Assembly: GCF_029633865.1 (NCBI RefSeq)
Contig: NC_079212.1
Location: 66,569,844 to 66,633,843 of the forward strand
DNA: 64,000 nucleotides
Direction of reading: 5' to 3'
Origin: Lampris incognitus
Taxonomy: Eukaryota > Chordata > Actinopteri > Lampriformes > Lampridae
Made by a program: the position numbers and the translations under genes. Below the pieces are notes generated by a model that saw only the letters and a program-made list of their open reading frames with translations, searched no databases and was not told the origin of the DNA. Positions 15,181 to 25,492 of the stretch are shown here, one piece after another. Position 1 is the stretch's first letter. The number at the start of each line of letters is the position of its first letter.

Positions 15181-16020
15181 ACTTACAGCCTGTATTCTTC
15201 TAAAGGTGACCTACAGCCTGTATTCTTCAATATGTGACTTATAGCCTGTATTCTTCTATAGATGACTTACAGCCGTGTATTCTTCAATATTTGACTCATA
15301 GCCTGTATTCTTACATAGATGACTTACAGCCTGTGTTCTTCTAAAGGTGACTTAGAGCCTGTATTCTTCTAAAGGTGACTTATAGCCTGTATTCTTCTAA
15401 AGGTGACTTACAGCCTGTATTCTTCAATAGGTGACTTATAGCCTTTATTCTTATATAGATGACTTATAGCCTGTATTCTTCTAAAGGTGACTTACAGCCT
15501 CTATTCTTCTAAAGGTGACTTACAGCCTGTATTCTTCTATAGGTGACTTATAACCTGTATTCTTCAATAGTTGACTTATAGCCTGTATTCTTACATAGAT
15601 GACTTACAGCCTGTATTCTTCTAAAGGTGACTTACAGCCTGTATTCTTATATAGATGACTTACAGCCTGTATTCTTATATAGATGACTTACCGTCTGTAT
15701 TCTTCTAAAGGTGACTTATAGCCTGTATTCTTCTAAAGGTGACTTATAGCCTGTATTCTTATATAGATGACTTACAGCCTGTATTCTTCTAAAGGTGACT
15801 TACAGCCTGTATTCTTATATAGATGACTTACAGCCTGTATTCTTCAATAGGTGACTTATAGCCTGTATTCTTCTATAGGTGACTTACAGCCTGTATTCTT
15901 CTATAGGTGACTTACAGCCTGTATTCTTATATAGGTGACTTACAGCCTGTATTCTTCTATAGGTGACATACAGCCTGTATTCTTCTATAGGTGACTTACA
16001 GCCTGTGTTCTTTTATAGCT

Positions 16021-16492
16021 TACTCTTTCACACACCAAAACTCTAGACCAACCTTTCCGATGTATCTGTGCACCAATGAAAAAATGCAATATAGTTTTGA
16101 ACTTCGTATGCAACCCACACAAAGTCAATATTTTTGATATTCATTGCACACAAGTTACTACTGAAAGCAAAACTAGGGGGCGTAAATGGTCGAAGTCGTG
16201 TATTTGGCAGAGTCACTAAGTTAAAATCATGCATCATGTGTTGTTTTTTTTATTTGACCGCTGGTAACACAACCATCAAACACAACCCGTTCTCAGCGGG
16301 TAAGCGGCGACTCAATCAACGTCTTTCATTGATTTGGCAAAGCATATTCATTATTTATTATATATTTTGAAGACGGGGGGCTGGGGGCAACAGTTTTGGT
16401 GGTGCTCAAGCTGCTCGGTACATATTTCCTCCTCCGACCATAACTGATGAGAGTCCTTAAATGGAAACCCGCACGGAGTAAAAACCATGTTT
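16021..16492. other. Unique sequence between the array and the gene; nothing recognised
   Basis: About 470 bp of non-repetitive sequence following the 28-bp array. Only short open frames without coding character are present, with no splice-site-bounded conserved peptide that I can recognise. Confidence 0.6.
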
Positions 16493-16612
16493 CCCCTTTC
16501 ACACCTGGTCCCGACCAGGGTCACGTACCCGGCTCAGATGGCCCACGTTAACCCACCCACACCAACGGCAAACAAAGAGTGTCCCCGGGTTGTGGCTTCG
16601 GTGTGAAAGGGG
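16493..16612. mobile_element. Possible 120-bp MITE-like inverted-repeat element
   Basis: A perfect 13-bp inverted repeat bounds 120 bp: CCCCTTTCACACC at 16493-16505 and its complement at 16600-16612. Inside the left arm lies a second dyad, CCTGGTC-CC-GACCAGG (16504-16519). CATG occurs just right of the element (16613-16616) and 3 bp left of it (16486-16489), which could be a 4-bp target duplication if three T residues belong to the element. There is no coding capacity. A non-autonomous DNA transposon is one explanation; a chance or regulatory foldback is another. Confidence 0.4.
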
Positions 16613-16854
16613 CATGAGTCGTATTGCCATTATTAGGTGGCGTGTAAACAAACCGTGTAACTTGCAGAAGGGGGTCCGTCAGTCCTGCACGCTCGTGTAA
16701 TGATTGACCCGCGGTGGACTCCAGCGGGGCGTAAGACAGGTGAAGGGCACTTCTCAGCAGAGCAGACCCGAATGACTGCGCGTTCATGTATGGCAGGACT
16801 GCTTTGCAGAACACTGCAGAGATAATAGCCCACTGGATAACTGGGCTTTAACTG
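16613..16854. other. Spacer; nothing recognised
   Basis: Moderately GC-rich sequence between the foldback element and the first AC repeat. No gene, RNA or known repeat recognised. Confidence 0.5.
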
Positions 16855-16914
16855 CACGTACACGCACATACACACGCACGCACACACGCACATACACACG
16901 CATACACACACACG
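16855..16914. repeat. Interrupted (AC)n microsatellite
   Basis: CA/CG/TA dinucleotide tract (CACGCACATACACACGCACG and similar), about 60 bp. Apparent Cys/Val-rich reading frames across it are repeat artefacts. Confidence 0.9.
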
Positions 16915-17067
16915 CCCCTTTCTGACGTCGGGCCGGCCCTCGCGCAAAGCGCAGCCAATCCGGGCGCTGCGGGCAGGCGAGCCTTCACGAGCCCGACCCC
17001 CTCATTTGACTCTTATAGCCTCCCGGCCGCAGTCATGTGACAGTAAATCTACTACTAGCGCCCACCG

Positions 17068-17096
17068 ACACACGCACACAAACACACACACACACA

Positions 17097-17135
<39 letters not shown>

Positions 17136-17190
17136 CTACATACGTATACATGCGCGCGCACAAACACGCGCAAACCCAAGCGCGCGCGCG

Positions 17191-17233
<43 letters not shown>
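17068..17233. repeat. Compound (AC)n microsatellite with CG-alternating core
   Basis: Long CA tracts on either side of a segment containing GCGCGCGC (about 17152-17190). Alternating purine-pyrimidine sequence of this length is a classic Z-DNA-prone tract. It sits within the presumed promoter. Confidence 0.95.
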
Positions 17234-17235
<2 letters not shown>

Positions 17236-17269
17236 CGTTTATACGCGGCCATTCAGCGCTCGCGCATTT

Positions 17270-17464
17270 GCGACGCGAGCCTCGGTACGCTTTCCCACGC
17301 CGCCGCGTGCGTGCCATTGACAGTTTACCGAGGAGCGTGGAAGCCGCTCGGCGCGAGTAAAACGGACTACCCTCCCACCCGGTCCTGCAAGTAAACGGAC
17401 TACCCACCCGGTCCTGCAAGTAAACGGACTACCCTCCCACCCGGTCCTGCAAGAGCGGTCGAAG
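17270..17464 (+). other. klf15: Predicted non-coding exon 1 of klf15 (5' end approximate)
   Basis: A near-perfect vertebrate donor, GAAG|GTAAGTG, has its GT at 17465-17466. It is the best donor in the CpG-rich segment upstream of the coding exon. The 5' end given here is only a guess, about 30 bp after a TATA-like motif. A second, weaker donor, CCAG|GTATAC, lies at 17737/17738; if it were used, the GCC repeat would be in the 5' UTR. The exon would contain the three 33-bp repeats at 17357-17452. Confidence 0.4.
17357..17452 (+). repeat. Three direct repeats (34/29/33 bp) with GTAAAC-like motifs
   Basis: Three consecutive copies, each starting GTAAACGGACTACC (first copy GTAAAACGG) and ending ACCCGGTCCTGCAA. 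The middle copy lacks a few bases of the CTCCC stretch. Each starts with a forkhead-like core GTAAAC. They end 12 bp before the putative exon 1 donor. Confidence 0.9.
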
Positions 17465-17643
17465 GTAAGTGAAGTGAGGCAGGGCTCGTTTCTGAATGCA
17501 GCGCCGCGGCGGCTGCTGGAAACGGGTCTTAATTCCTGGAGAAAGTGGATTTTGGTCGCGTGTCATCTGTTCGCGCTGCCTCGGCAGCGCGACTCCCCTG
17601 GCGCGAGCAGTAGATCGGAGAGGCAGCGAGCGTTTCCAAAAAC

Positions 17644-17684
<41 letters not shown>
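17644..17684. repeat. (GCC)n trinucleotide repeat, about 13 copies
   Basis: Uninterrupted GCC/CGC run of about 40 bp in the CpG-rich region, between the two candidate donors. The polyalanine and polyarginine frames it creates have no other coding support. Confidence 0.95.
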
Positions 17685-17685
<1 letters not shown>

Positions 17686-17998
17686 GGGGAGTCAGGTCAG
17701 ACAGGCGAGCTGGCAAGCCCTGACCGGGGTACTCCAGGTATACCGGCCCACATGCCCTGCGCCCGGAAGAGGCTGCAAGTTATTCTGTGCTCCGGTAGCT
17801 CCCTTTAGAGCAAGCCGGGCTGAGTCCCGGCCTGGCCTGCAGTGTAAAGACTTATTGATAATTGGGGAATCGATCTGCTACTTGTTGCACAGTGTTTGCA
17901 GCCTTTATACCGCACACCCGACAGCTTTGACAGCTCGCTGACGCTCCCCCCGGCAGGGTTGCCCCCGGGCTGGCTTTACAGAAGAGGGCGCCCGAGCA

Positions 17999-18052
17999 TT
18001 CCTTTTCCTTTTCCTTTTCCTTTTTTCTTTTTTTGTTTTGTTTCTTTTGCCT
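17999..18052. repeat. Polypyrimidine (CCTTTT)n tract
   Basis: Repeated TTCCTTTTCC followed by T-rich sequence on the + strand, in the presumed first intron of klf15. It is not followed by a coding exon. Confidence 0.85.
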
Positions 18053-18226
18053 TTTCTCGTTATTTAATAGCGATTCACTCTTTTCACCCGCACTCTGACG
18101 GGCCGTGTTATGAGGAGCATCCCAATGTTTCTTACAAGCTTTGTTCCACTGAAGTGACCACGCAGGTCATTTCATTATCACATTGTTATCATCACCGATG
18201 TAGAGATGAAGCCAAGGCTGCGTATG

Positions 18227-18470
<244 letters not shown>

Positions 18471-18923
18471 AGTATGTGTGTATGCGCACCAGTATATGAG
18501 CTGTGGGCAGTAAGACGCGAGCGCAACGGAAGTCAAAAGCCGTGAAGAAAAACAAACCCGGAGGTAAACTCTCCTGAGCCGTCAGCAGAGCCATATTGTA
18601 GTGATCTGGACAGTAGTGGCGGGGGAGTGAGAGCCGCGAGTCCACATGGCCACGTTGTTTCTACTTTGCAGACCAACGGAGCGCACCAGCACATTCCCAA
18701 TTAACCCTTCCCTCGCGCGTGCCTCCAGCCTCAGCCTTCGAATTAAGCTAGTTATCAGTCATTCTACCACATATACCTTGTGTTGTTTGTTACATTCTTT
18801 CTTTACATAGACATAATGTTGAATCGTTACTAATGGTGGCGGTGGAGGGGTGCACTGACCTCTCATTATGAATATTGATTAATATACACATAGCTTTCTT
18901 AAGAGCTTAAGCATGCATTATCC
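18471..18923. other. Intronic spacer; nothing recognised
   Basis: Non-repetitive sequence between two tetranucleotide microsatellites. No conserved peptide, RNA or mobile element recognised. Confidence 0.5.
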
Positions 18924-18957
18924 TCTGTCTGTCTGTCTGTTTGTCTGTCTGTATGTA

Positions 18958-19045
<88 letters not shown>

Positions 19046-19085
19046 GATCGATCTATCGATATATCGATAGATTGATCTAGCTATC
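18924..19085. repeat. (CTGT)n(CTAT)n microsatellite, inverted relative to 18227-18470
   Basis: CTGT repeats (about 18924-18980) followed by CTAT repeats and a degenerate ATCGATCG end. It is the reverse-complement type of the GATA/GACA tract 450 bp upstream. Confidence 0.96.
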
Positions 19086-19639
19086 TAGTATGCATGTACA
19101 GCTGTTGTGAGTTGTGTGGTTCACCTTCAGCTAGAGATTCACATTATGTCACAGAATGTTCTTTACTTACTGTCATACACGGTCTTCGGGATGAGCATCC
19201 TTGTCTTCGTAAGGTTCAATTGTAATTTTTTTTCTCCCTTCCAGCAATATGTAATCCTGTTAAATCAGGTTCGTGGTTTGACTGCCTTCTTCAGAACAAG
19301 AAACGTAGCGGTTTTATTTGATAGATGTGAGAACACAAGCAGCCGATAGATATACAGTAGCAATACCTCTTATGAAATGTTGGATTTGAAAAGTGGAATT
19401 CCCAGGCTTCGTGAACGATTCCCTCTGCAAGACATTACCCGTCGTGCTGAGGTTTCTAATGTTGTAATTTATTCTGCCATGGCCGTTCGCTCTCATGCTA
19501 GTGCAGACATTTCCCTAGAGTAGATGCATTCTTATCAGAAGGTGAATACTCGAGTACGCAGTTGGCTTCAGAGCCATGTTTTCTTTTGTCCTGCTCTCAT
19601 GCCATGCCCAGTAAAAGAAACCCATCCCTCTTTTAACAG
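19086..19639 (+). other. klf15: End of klf15 intron 1 with likely acceptor at 19638-19639
   Basis: The best acceptor before the ATG is CCCTCTTTTAACAG|GG, with AG at 19638-19639 and a good pyrimidine tract. It gives a 5' UTR of 110 nt in the coding exon. A second candidate, TTTCTCCCTTCCAG at 19231-19244, could define an alternative or extra non-coding exon. Nothing else is recognised in this stretch. Confidence 0.5.
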
Positions 19640-19749
19640 GGAGACAGAAGACTGCAGAAGAAATTCCCCCCATCTGGCTAAACTCCAGAAGAAGGGCCAG
19701 ATCTTCAGAGCAGAGCAAAGAAGCCCGGCTAGAAGTCATCCGCTTAGGA
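19640..19749 (+). other. klf15: klf15 5' UTR part of coding exon (predicted)
   Basis: Sequence between the predicted acceptor and the start codon. The ATG context is GGAATGG, with G at -3 and +4, a good Kozak match. Confidence 0.5.
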
Positions 19750-21305
19750 ATGGTGGATCACTTGCCACTTGGCGAGGAGACCTTCCTATACTACAACGGC
19801 TCTCCGGCGTCGGACTACAACCACCTCAACCACCACGGCGCGGGCAGCGTGTCGCCGAGCGACATGGTGACCGACACGGGCATATACCATCACCATCATT
19901 ACCAGGGGGCGACACTCTCCTCCTCGCCGTTTGTCTCCGAGGATGACCTGAGTGACTCCTCCAGCCCTCGCTCCTCCCTCTGCTCCAGCCCTGAGTCCTC
20001 GTCGTCTCGACACCTCCTGGGCTCCAGCTACGAGAGCAGGGGCAGGAGTAGCGGGAGCAGTTCCTCCGGAGGAGAGAGCCAGGATAGCCTGTTGGACCTC
20101 CTCCTCTCACAGACCTCACTCGCCACCTCGCTGGGCTGTGGCGGCGGTAGCAGTGGCGGCACCAGCAGTAACGACATCCCCCTTGTTGCTCCTTCGTCTT
20201 CTTCTCCAACTTTGCCCCCTCATTCTCCACCCTCGTCTTCGGCCGCCCCGCTGTTACCCATGGGTCTGGCGTGGGAGTCAAGGAGGGAGCAAAGGCTGAG
20301 CCTGCTCCAGCAACAAGCCAAGGAGGATGGCTATGAATTTCCTGTCTTCATGGATGACCTGCAGGACCCCTCGGCGCTCCTCTTCCAGCCCACCTTGGAG
20401 GAGATTGAGGAGTTCTTAGAGGAAAACATGGTGGTGGGGACGGAGAAGGAAGAGGAGGGGAGCGATAGAGGGATGTCGCCGGTGTTAGCAGACACAGCAG
20501 TGGAGAGCCCCCGCGTGACGGCAGGCGAACCTGGATTCGTGTCCGAGAACTTGGACCAGACTGTGCCGATGGCGCGCAGCACTGCCGCCCCTTCTCCAGC
20601 CTCCTCACACTATGCGGAGACCAAGCAAATGCCATCGAAGTCTGAAACAGACCACCCGCCATCTGCCATGGATTCTAGTTCTGGCTCTAGCTGTGTTTCT
20701 ACGGGTGGCAGCAGTAGCGGGGCTGCTGATGGGATTAAACAGGAGAACTGCACGTCACAATCAGGCTCGCCAGAGAATTCGGGTGATCCATCCAGCGTGC
20801 CTGTCATCCTGCAGATCCAGCCCATACAGATCAAACAAGAACCGAACGCGAATCCCTTATCAAACGGTGTGCCCCCGCAGCCCTGTTCCCAGCAACCCCA
20901 GCCCCAGCAAACCCCATCAGACATCAAAATAGCCCAGCTCCTGGTCAACATCCACGGGCAGACCTTTGCCTTGGTGCCTCAGCTGGTGCCCCCGGCCAAC
21001 GTTGCCAGCACGAGCGCAACGGCCGCCGCCGGCTCGTCGAAGTTCGTCCGGATCGCGCCGGTGCCCATCGCCGCCAAGCCCATGGGGCTCGGGGATGGGG
21101 GTGTGGGAGGAGGTTCGGCCGCGGGGTTTCTCGTGGGAGGTCCAAAATATCAGAAGAGCACAGTAGCGGACCTTATAAAGATGCACAAGTGCTCTTTCCC
21201 GGGCTGCAACAAGATGTACACGAAGAGCAGCCACCTGAAGGCGCACCTCCGCAGGCACACCGGGGAGAAGCCCTTCGCCTGCACGTGGCCCGGCTGCGGA
21301 TGGAG
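19750..21305 (+). CDS. klf15: Krüppel-like factor 15, large coding exon (partial; C-terminus missing)
   Basis: Encodes the first 518 residues and two bases of codon 519 of a nuclear C2H2 transcription factor. In vertebrates KLF15 binds GC/CACC boxes and controls gluconeogenic, amino-acid and muscle metabolism. Diagnostic KLF15 features are the MVDH start; VSEDD plus a Ser-rich stretch (62-85); [14 protein letters not shown] (108-121); the acidic helix [16 protein letters not shown] (212-227), a conserved activation segment; [16 protein letters not shown] (350-365); [17 protein letters not shown] (395-411); and [14 protein letters not shown] (431-444). Finger 1 has C481, C486, H499 and H503; finger 2 starts with C511 and C516. 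Two sumoylation-type IKQE motifs contain K330 and K362. The exon ends at TGGAG|GTGAGG, splitting the Arg codon in CGWR at the usual KLF intron position. The open frame stops two bases into the intron, so that stop is not genuine. The N-terminal half is longer than the mammalian one, with Ser, Gly and Pro-rich inserts. No following exon is found before the gap. Confidence 0.94.
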
Positions 21306-22621
21306 GTGAGGGCAACCACGATGCTGCCGGGTGGAATGACTAGATGGATGAGCTCAGAGAGAGAGAAAGGGGTGACTGACTGGAGGTGTGGTTGTTTAGT
21401 GAGATGGGGGGGGGGTTCAAATCTTTAAATCAAAATGTAGCACGTGATTGGATGGATGGATGAAAGGTGGTCAAGATGGGTGAATGGGGAGCTAATATCG
21501 GCTTGTTTAGTGAATGTGGTTGAATAATTCATTAATTGCCTTATGAAAAGGTGAATGAATGCATGAAACACGATGGAGGGATAATCTAGATTCAAAGAAA
21601 AGCTTCACCAACCTCGGTCCTGCAGGGTTTTACTGGCCTCTGTGTGAAATAATCATTTGTAAAACTGACCCGTGGCTATAAGCGCGTCATTTCCGGTGCA
21701 GTTGCACTGCAGACTTCTTGGCACATCCATCCTCGCCACGTAGGTGACGGTGAACCGGTTTACACACTTCCTCTGTCCCCTCTTACGGGCCAAAATGACC
21801 CATAGCAGTGTTCAGAAGCAGAGGAAGGACTCCAAATGGTCTTTTTTTTGTCAACTTGAAATGTGACGACTTTTCCTAGAGTGACCCCCAACATGAGGAA
21901 AAGGGAACATGTGTTTTGGTTCATCTCTCCATGGAAGCTGCACACCACTAGGGTGCTAAGATGGGGTCGTGTTGGCCCCTAAGACATGTCTGGGTCATGT
22001 CAGACCCTGTAAAACCGGTAGTGTCCCCTGGTTAAATGCGGCCTCTCTGCACCGTGGAGAGGGGAAACCCAGATAGCCACACAGCTCGTGATGAGTGACA
22101 GGTTGCTTCTTCGTGCAAAACAAGATTTGGGGTTTCAAATTAAACCAAGTTGCTTTAATTTAGAGGTTGAATGAAGGCGGGTCACAAGGGACCCTTCCGA
22201 CAGGGGCAGTGGACAACACGAGGGACAGTGAAGAAGGACCAAGGCGTCGTAGCGCAGCAGCCACCGGCAACCCATCAGGCCGGGGGAGGAAGCACGTGGA
22301 TGCTCCTTGATGACGAGTGTTAAAGTGCTCTCCGGTGTGGGGGTGTAATTAACGATGGGGAGAGAGCGCTAAATGATTTTATTGTGGTATTTGATTTTAC
22401 TTGCAGCTGAACGCCGGGTTGAAATTTCGCGCAAGGTAAACGACTCAAAGCCGTCCTCGACAGTCTCCATGAGGAATGCGTTATAAGGCTTCATGAGGTC
22501 CCAGTGACATAAGAACCTCGTCTATATGTTGGGGGAGGGGGGGCGACTTCAGAAAAGCCAAATCTCGAGTTCATCCTCGGAGTTGTTAATTTAATCCGTA
22601 CTAAACGCTAGCCCCCATTTC
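21306..22621 (+). other. klf15: Start of klf15 intron 2; nothing further recognised
   Basis: Begins with donor GTGAGG (GT at 21306-21307). The sequence carries scattered TGGATGGA/TGAATG simple motifs but no long repeat. I looked for the rest of finger 2 (FSRSDEL-type) and finger 3 in forward frames and did not find them here. Confidence 0.6.
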
Positions 22622-22670
22622 CCCATGCTAGCTGTGCGTGTGCGTGTGTGCGTGTGCGTGCGTGTCTGTT
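22622..22670. repeat. (GT/GC)n alternating tract
   Basis: TGCGTGTGCGTGTGTGCGTG-type alternation, about 45 bp; a short Z-DNA-prone microsatellite. Confidence 0.85.
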
Positions 22671-22795
22671 TATTTGTTCCATAGCAGGGTTGTAGATTAG
22701 ATAGAAGAGCTTTTGAAGTTTCCTGCACGCAGACTTTGCCCCCTGCAAGCTATGCCACTTGTTTGCTCTCTGTCTGCAACCACTTAATACAAACA

Positions 22796-23098
22796 CACAC
22801 TCTGTCTGTCTCTCTCTCTCTCCATGCCCCTCTCTATGTCTCTCTCTCTCTCCATGCCTCCCTCTCTGTCTCTCTCTCTCTCCATGCCCCTCTCTCTGTC
22901 TCTCTCTCTCTCCATGCCCCTCTCTCTGTCTCTCTCTCTCTCTCTCTCCATGCCTCCCTCTCTGTCTCTTTCTCTCTCCATGCCCCTCTCTCTGTCTCGC
23001 TCTGTCTCTCTCTCTCTCCATGCCCCTCTCTCTGTCTCTCTCCGTCTCTCTCCGTCTTTCTCCGTCTCTCTCTGTCTCTCTCTCACACACACGCATTC
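22796..23098. repeat. CT-rich minisatellite (TCTCTC...CCATGCCCCTCTC units)
   Basis: About 300 bp of pyrimidine-rich tandem units of roughly 34-44 bp, each a (TC)n run plus TCCATGCCCCTC or TCCATGCCTCCC, ending in simple TCTCCGTC repeats. The strand asymmetry is extreme (nearly all C/T on +). Long frames in Ser/Leu or Arg/Glu are repeat artefacts. Confidence 0.93.
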
Positions 23099-23437
23099 TC
23101 TCGCTCTCTCGCTGTTTCTGCCCCCCTAATACACGCAGCTTTGCAGGAGCAAGCTCAGCGCATGTGATTGAGACGGGGTTTCGTGGTTTCATCCACGTTG
23201 CTGTCGGTCCCCGATGCAGAGCTGGTCGAGCTGGTCCGCTAGGCAGCATGAGCCGCTCTCCGTCTCTTCATTCCTTCGCTGTGGAGCCGTTCCCACGGGA
23301 AATCCGGCATTTACATTTGAGAGAGCACAGTTCAGACGCCGACTCTGTTGAGTCTCCTCTACCTGCACATGTGTTGCACAACACAGCATTTAGCCGGCTG
23401 TGTGTTGCAGAGTCTATCTAGTTGCGTGTCTTTTGGA
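23099..23437. other. Intronic spacer; nothing recognised
   Basis: Complex sequence between the CT minisatellite and a GC/GT tract. No conserved peptide or RNA recognised. Confidence 0.5.
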
Positions 23438-23480
23438 AGATTGTGCGTGCGCGCGTGCGCGTGCGCGTTTGTGTATGTGG
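23438..23480. repeat. (GC/GT)n alternating tract
   Basis: GTGCGTGCGCGCGTGCGCGT and following GT sequence; strictly alternating purine-pyrimidine, Z-DNA-prone. Confidence 0.85.
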
Positions 23481-23964
23481 CGACTCGAATCTGATAAGTA
23501 CGGCCCAGCTCAGCAATAACTTCAACCTTCAGGCTAGGGTTTATCAATGACCCGGATTATTCCAACAACACCAGCTGGGTAGGTTTTGGCACGTCTCCCA
23601 GAAGCGCAAAACCACTCCAGCTGCAAGCATTTCAAATATTTAAGATATTGCGCATTTTAACTAACCTGCTCGCCGGCAGCGCGTCGAGCCAAGAAACCCA
23701 CCCGCACAGGTGTTAAACCTGCTTTTGTGCCACGGCACAAACACGTCAAGTCCAGTCAAGACAGAGACCAGTTTCTAGTTTAGATGTGGTCCGGTTTAGT
23801 GCTGTCTGGTCGCTTAACTGCTCCATAGCGTCACCAAATGAAAAGCTGGCGTGTGACAGTCGAACACCATGACCAGATCATGTGAGCTTTATCAGGCGGC
23901 CACAGCCTCTGAGGGGCTCGCTGCTCCGGCGTGAACATCGCGGCGCAGTTTGCCCAGGGGCCCT
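23481..23964. other. Intronic spacer; nothing recognised
   Basis: Non-repetitive sequence with no recognisable gene or element. Confidence 0.5.
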
Positions 23965-23968
23965 GCGG

Positions 23969-24013
23969 TGACGCATCGGCGGTGACGCATCGGCGGTGAC
24001 GCATCTGCGTCAT
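23969..24013. promoter_or_regulatory. Cluster of TGACGCA (CRE/AP-1-like) sites, three direct and one inverted
   Basis: TGACGCAT occurs at 23969, 23983 and 23997, a 14-bp period produced by a short tandem repeat, followed by the inverted form TGCGTCAT at 24006-24013. TGACGCA is close to CRE/ATF and AP-1 half-site types. It lies in presumed klf15 intron 2; function is untested. Confidence 0.4.
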
Positions 24014-24169
24014 TACGGACAGGGCTCATCAGCGACCGTCATATAATCACAATTTGATGTTACGATTGTTTTGCCGGTTTCTTTTCTTGTTTCTGAAAAC
24101 CAGCTGACTTGTACTCCCAAAGACGATCCGTGTTATAAGCCATAGGTTTGATACCCAGATAGCGAAACT

Positions 24170-24600
24170 GCTGTGGCCCGGACCCGTCCCACACCGACAC
24201 TTCATCCGGCCCACATACCGCGTGGAGTGATGGCACTTGGGCGGTCCGCTCCTGTTTGCCAGGTCTGGACCAGAACCAAGCCATCTCAATGCCGCATGTG
24301 CCACATATTTGCCAAAGGTGGCCATATTTGTTTTGTGATATTTGAGCCATATTCACCATTTACCCCACGGGGTCACTTCAGGGTCACATCCAGATCACAT
24401 GTTGCCCAGAGCACCGCACCCTTGCCAAAAAAGGCCCACATGTGATTTGGCATATTTGGGCCATATTTGCTGTTATACATGTGGACCACTTCAGGCTCAC
24501 ATCCAGTTTGTCAGGGCCAGAAGAAGGCCATCAGTGCCGCATCACTGCCTGAAGTGGCCCACATCCGGATGCTGTCTGGGTGAGATGCGTGCCGCTCTGG
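24170..24600. repeat. Interspersed fish-type repeat with recurring GGCCCACAT motifs
   Basis: Degenerate internal repeats: GGCCCACAT at about 24208, 24430 and 24557; TTTGGGCCATATTTG-type phrases; TCACATCCAG at about 24383 and 24499; AGAACAAGCC/AGAAGAAGGCC with CAATGCCGCAT/CAGTGCCGCAT. I recall similar GGCCCACATC-rich sequence as a dispersed repeat in teleost genomes, but cannot assign a family name. The reading frames across it have no coding character. Confidence 0.5.
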
Positions 24601-24835
24601 TCCCCATACATAATCAGGCTCCAGCTCAGGCGCCAGTGGTTTCCATTCGGTCCTTCAGGACATAAATGGTGAATGTGTAGTAGTGGCGAAAACAAACATT
24701 GAATCAACCAAATAAAAACGACTTTTTTATATTAGAATGCAGATAAACATCGATCCTGGAGCCAGCACGCTTATTTAGTAACCAGACGATAAACAAATCA
24801 TGTGACGCAATCCCAATTTACTGTCATCCCCATAC
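24601..24835. other. Intronic spacer; nothing recognised
   Basis: AT-rich complex sequence between the interspersed repeat and a microsatellite. Confidence 0.4.
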
Positions 24836-25056
<221 letters not shown>

Positions 25057-25492
25057 AGACAGAGACCCAGTTGTGTAAAACCCAGCTATCCCACCTCTAA
25101 CATGAAGGGGCGCTGTCTTCTCCGCCCCCTCCTGTTTCCCTCTGGATCGCATGCAGTAATGTATACCGTGGTCTAGTGTAATGTAGAGCCAGTGCCTCTC
25201 CCTGGGGCAGGAAATAGAGGTGCGCCGGGCAAACATCCACCGCTGGCTCTGCAACACGAGAAGAGGCCCACATGTCGTTTACTCGTGCAGAGAAAGCTGC
25301 TGAGGTCCACGGGCCGCGGCCATGCAGGCGGCTTGCTCAGAGACACGTGGTTCATCTGTCCGTCGGTCATTTACAGCTCTCCCTTCTCTCCTGCCCTGTG
25401 GCTCTCCGTTGCTTTCTCTCTCTTCTGCGTCTTAACGAGTGTCTGTCTCCATATGCGCAGTATAGACCGGGGCGCCCATGTCAACGTGGTGT
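25057..25492. other. Intronic spacer; nothing recognised
   Basis: Complex sequence with no recognisable gene, RNA or mobile element. Confidence 0.4.

Larger units (their letters stand above)
1..16020. repeat. 28-bp satellite/minisatellite array (about 570 copies)
   Basis: Head-to-tail copies of a 28-bp unit with core GACTTATAGCCTGTATTC followed by a variable linker (TTCTAAAGGT, TTATATAGAT, TTCAATAGGT, TTACATAGAT and others). Common variation is TATAG/TACAG after GACT and the linker type. A few units are 27 or 29 bp (for example GCCGTGTATT and GCCCTGTATT), so longer periods are not exact multiples of 28. The array starts before the window and ends at about 16018, where the last unit fades into TTTTATAGCTTACTCTTTC. 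Units contain stops in most frames on both strands, and no reading frame of note exists. It is not coding. Linker types recur in the same order, showing higher-order blocks. I cannot tell from sequence alone whether it is pericentromeric, subtelomeric or interstitial. Confidence 0.97.
16915..17464 (+). promoter_or_regulatory. klf15: CpG-rich probable klf15 promoter region
   Basis: CpG-dense sequence surrounding a large AC repeat, upstream of a strong splice donor. Visible motifs: a CRE-like TGACGTCG (16923-16930), a CCAAT box in GCCAAT (16954-16959), an E-box of MITF/TFE type TCATGTGA (17033-17040), and a weak TATA-like TTTATACG (about 17238-17245) lying about 220 bp before the donor. Base composition and position 2.3-2.8 kb before the coding exon fit a promoter with a non-coding first exon, as known for mammalian KLF15. 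No transcript evidence is available, so the start site is not fixed. Confidence 0.5.

Noticed and set aside
1..16020. Possible CRISPR array (28-bp repeats)
   Set aside because: There are no unique spacers; repeats are directly adjacent and diverge like a satellite, and the context is a vertebrate genome.
16999..17023. TGACTCTTATAGCCT near the promoter resembling the 28-bp satellite core
   Set aside because: The match is short and imperfect, with no neighbouring units; probably coincidence.
17002..17419. Open frames rich in Cys/Val or His/Thr
   Set aside because: They are translations of the AC microsatellite and have no independent coding support.
17474..17941. 155-aa and 75-aa frames with polyarginine or polyalanine
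   Set aside because: They depend on the GCC repeat and CpG-rich sequence, with no recognisable domain; the region is better read as promoter, exon 1 and intron.
19952..21315. Overlapping long frames inside the klf15 exon on both strands
   Set aside because: They are shadows in GC-rich coding sequence; only the frame starting at 19750 shows KLF15 motifs.
22391..22436. Possible micro-exon with TTTTACTTGCAG before it and AAG|GTAAAC after it
   Set aside because: The 30-nt insert does not encode the expected finger 2 residues of klf15 and matches nothing known; most likely a chance pairing of splice-like sites.
22608..23249. 213-aa Arg/Glu-rich frame and its Ser/Leu-rich counterparts
   Set aside because: Artefact of the CT-rich minisatellite; no start context, splice sites or conservation seen.
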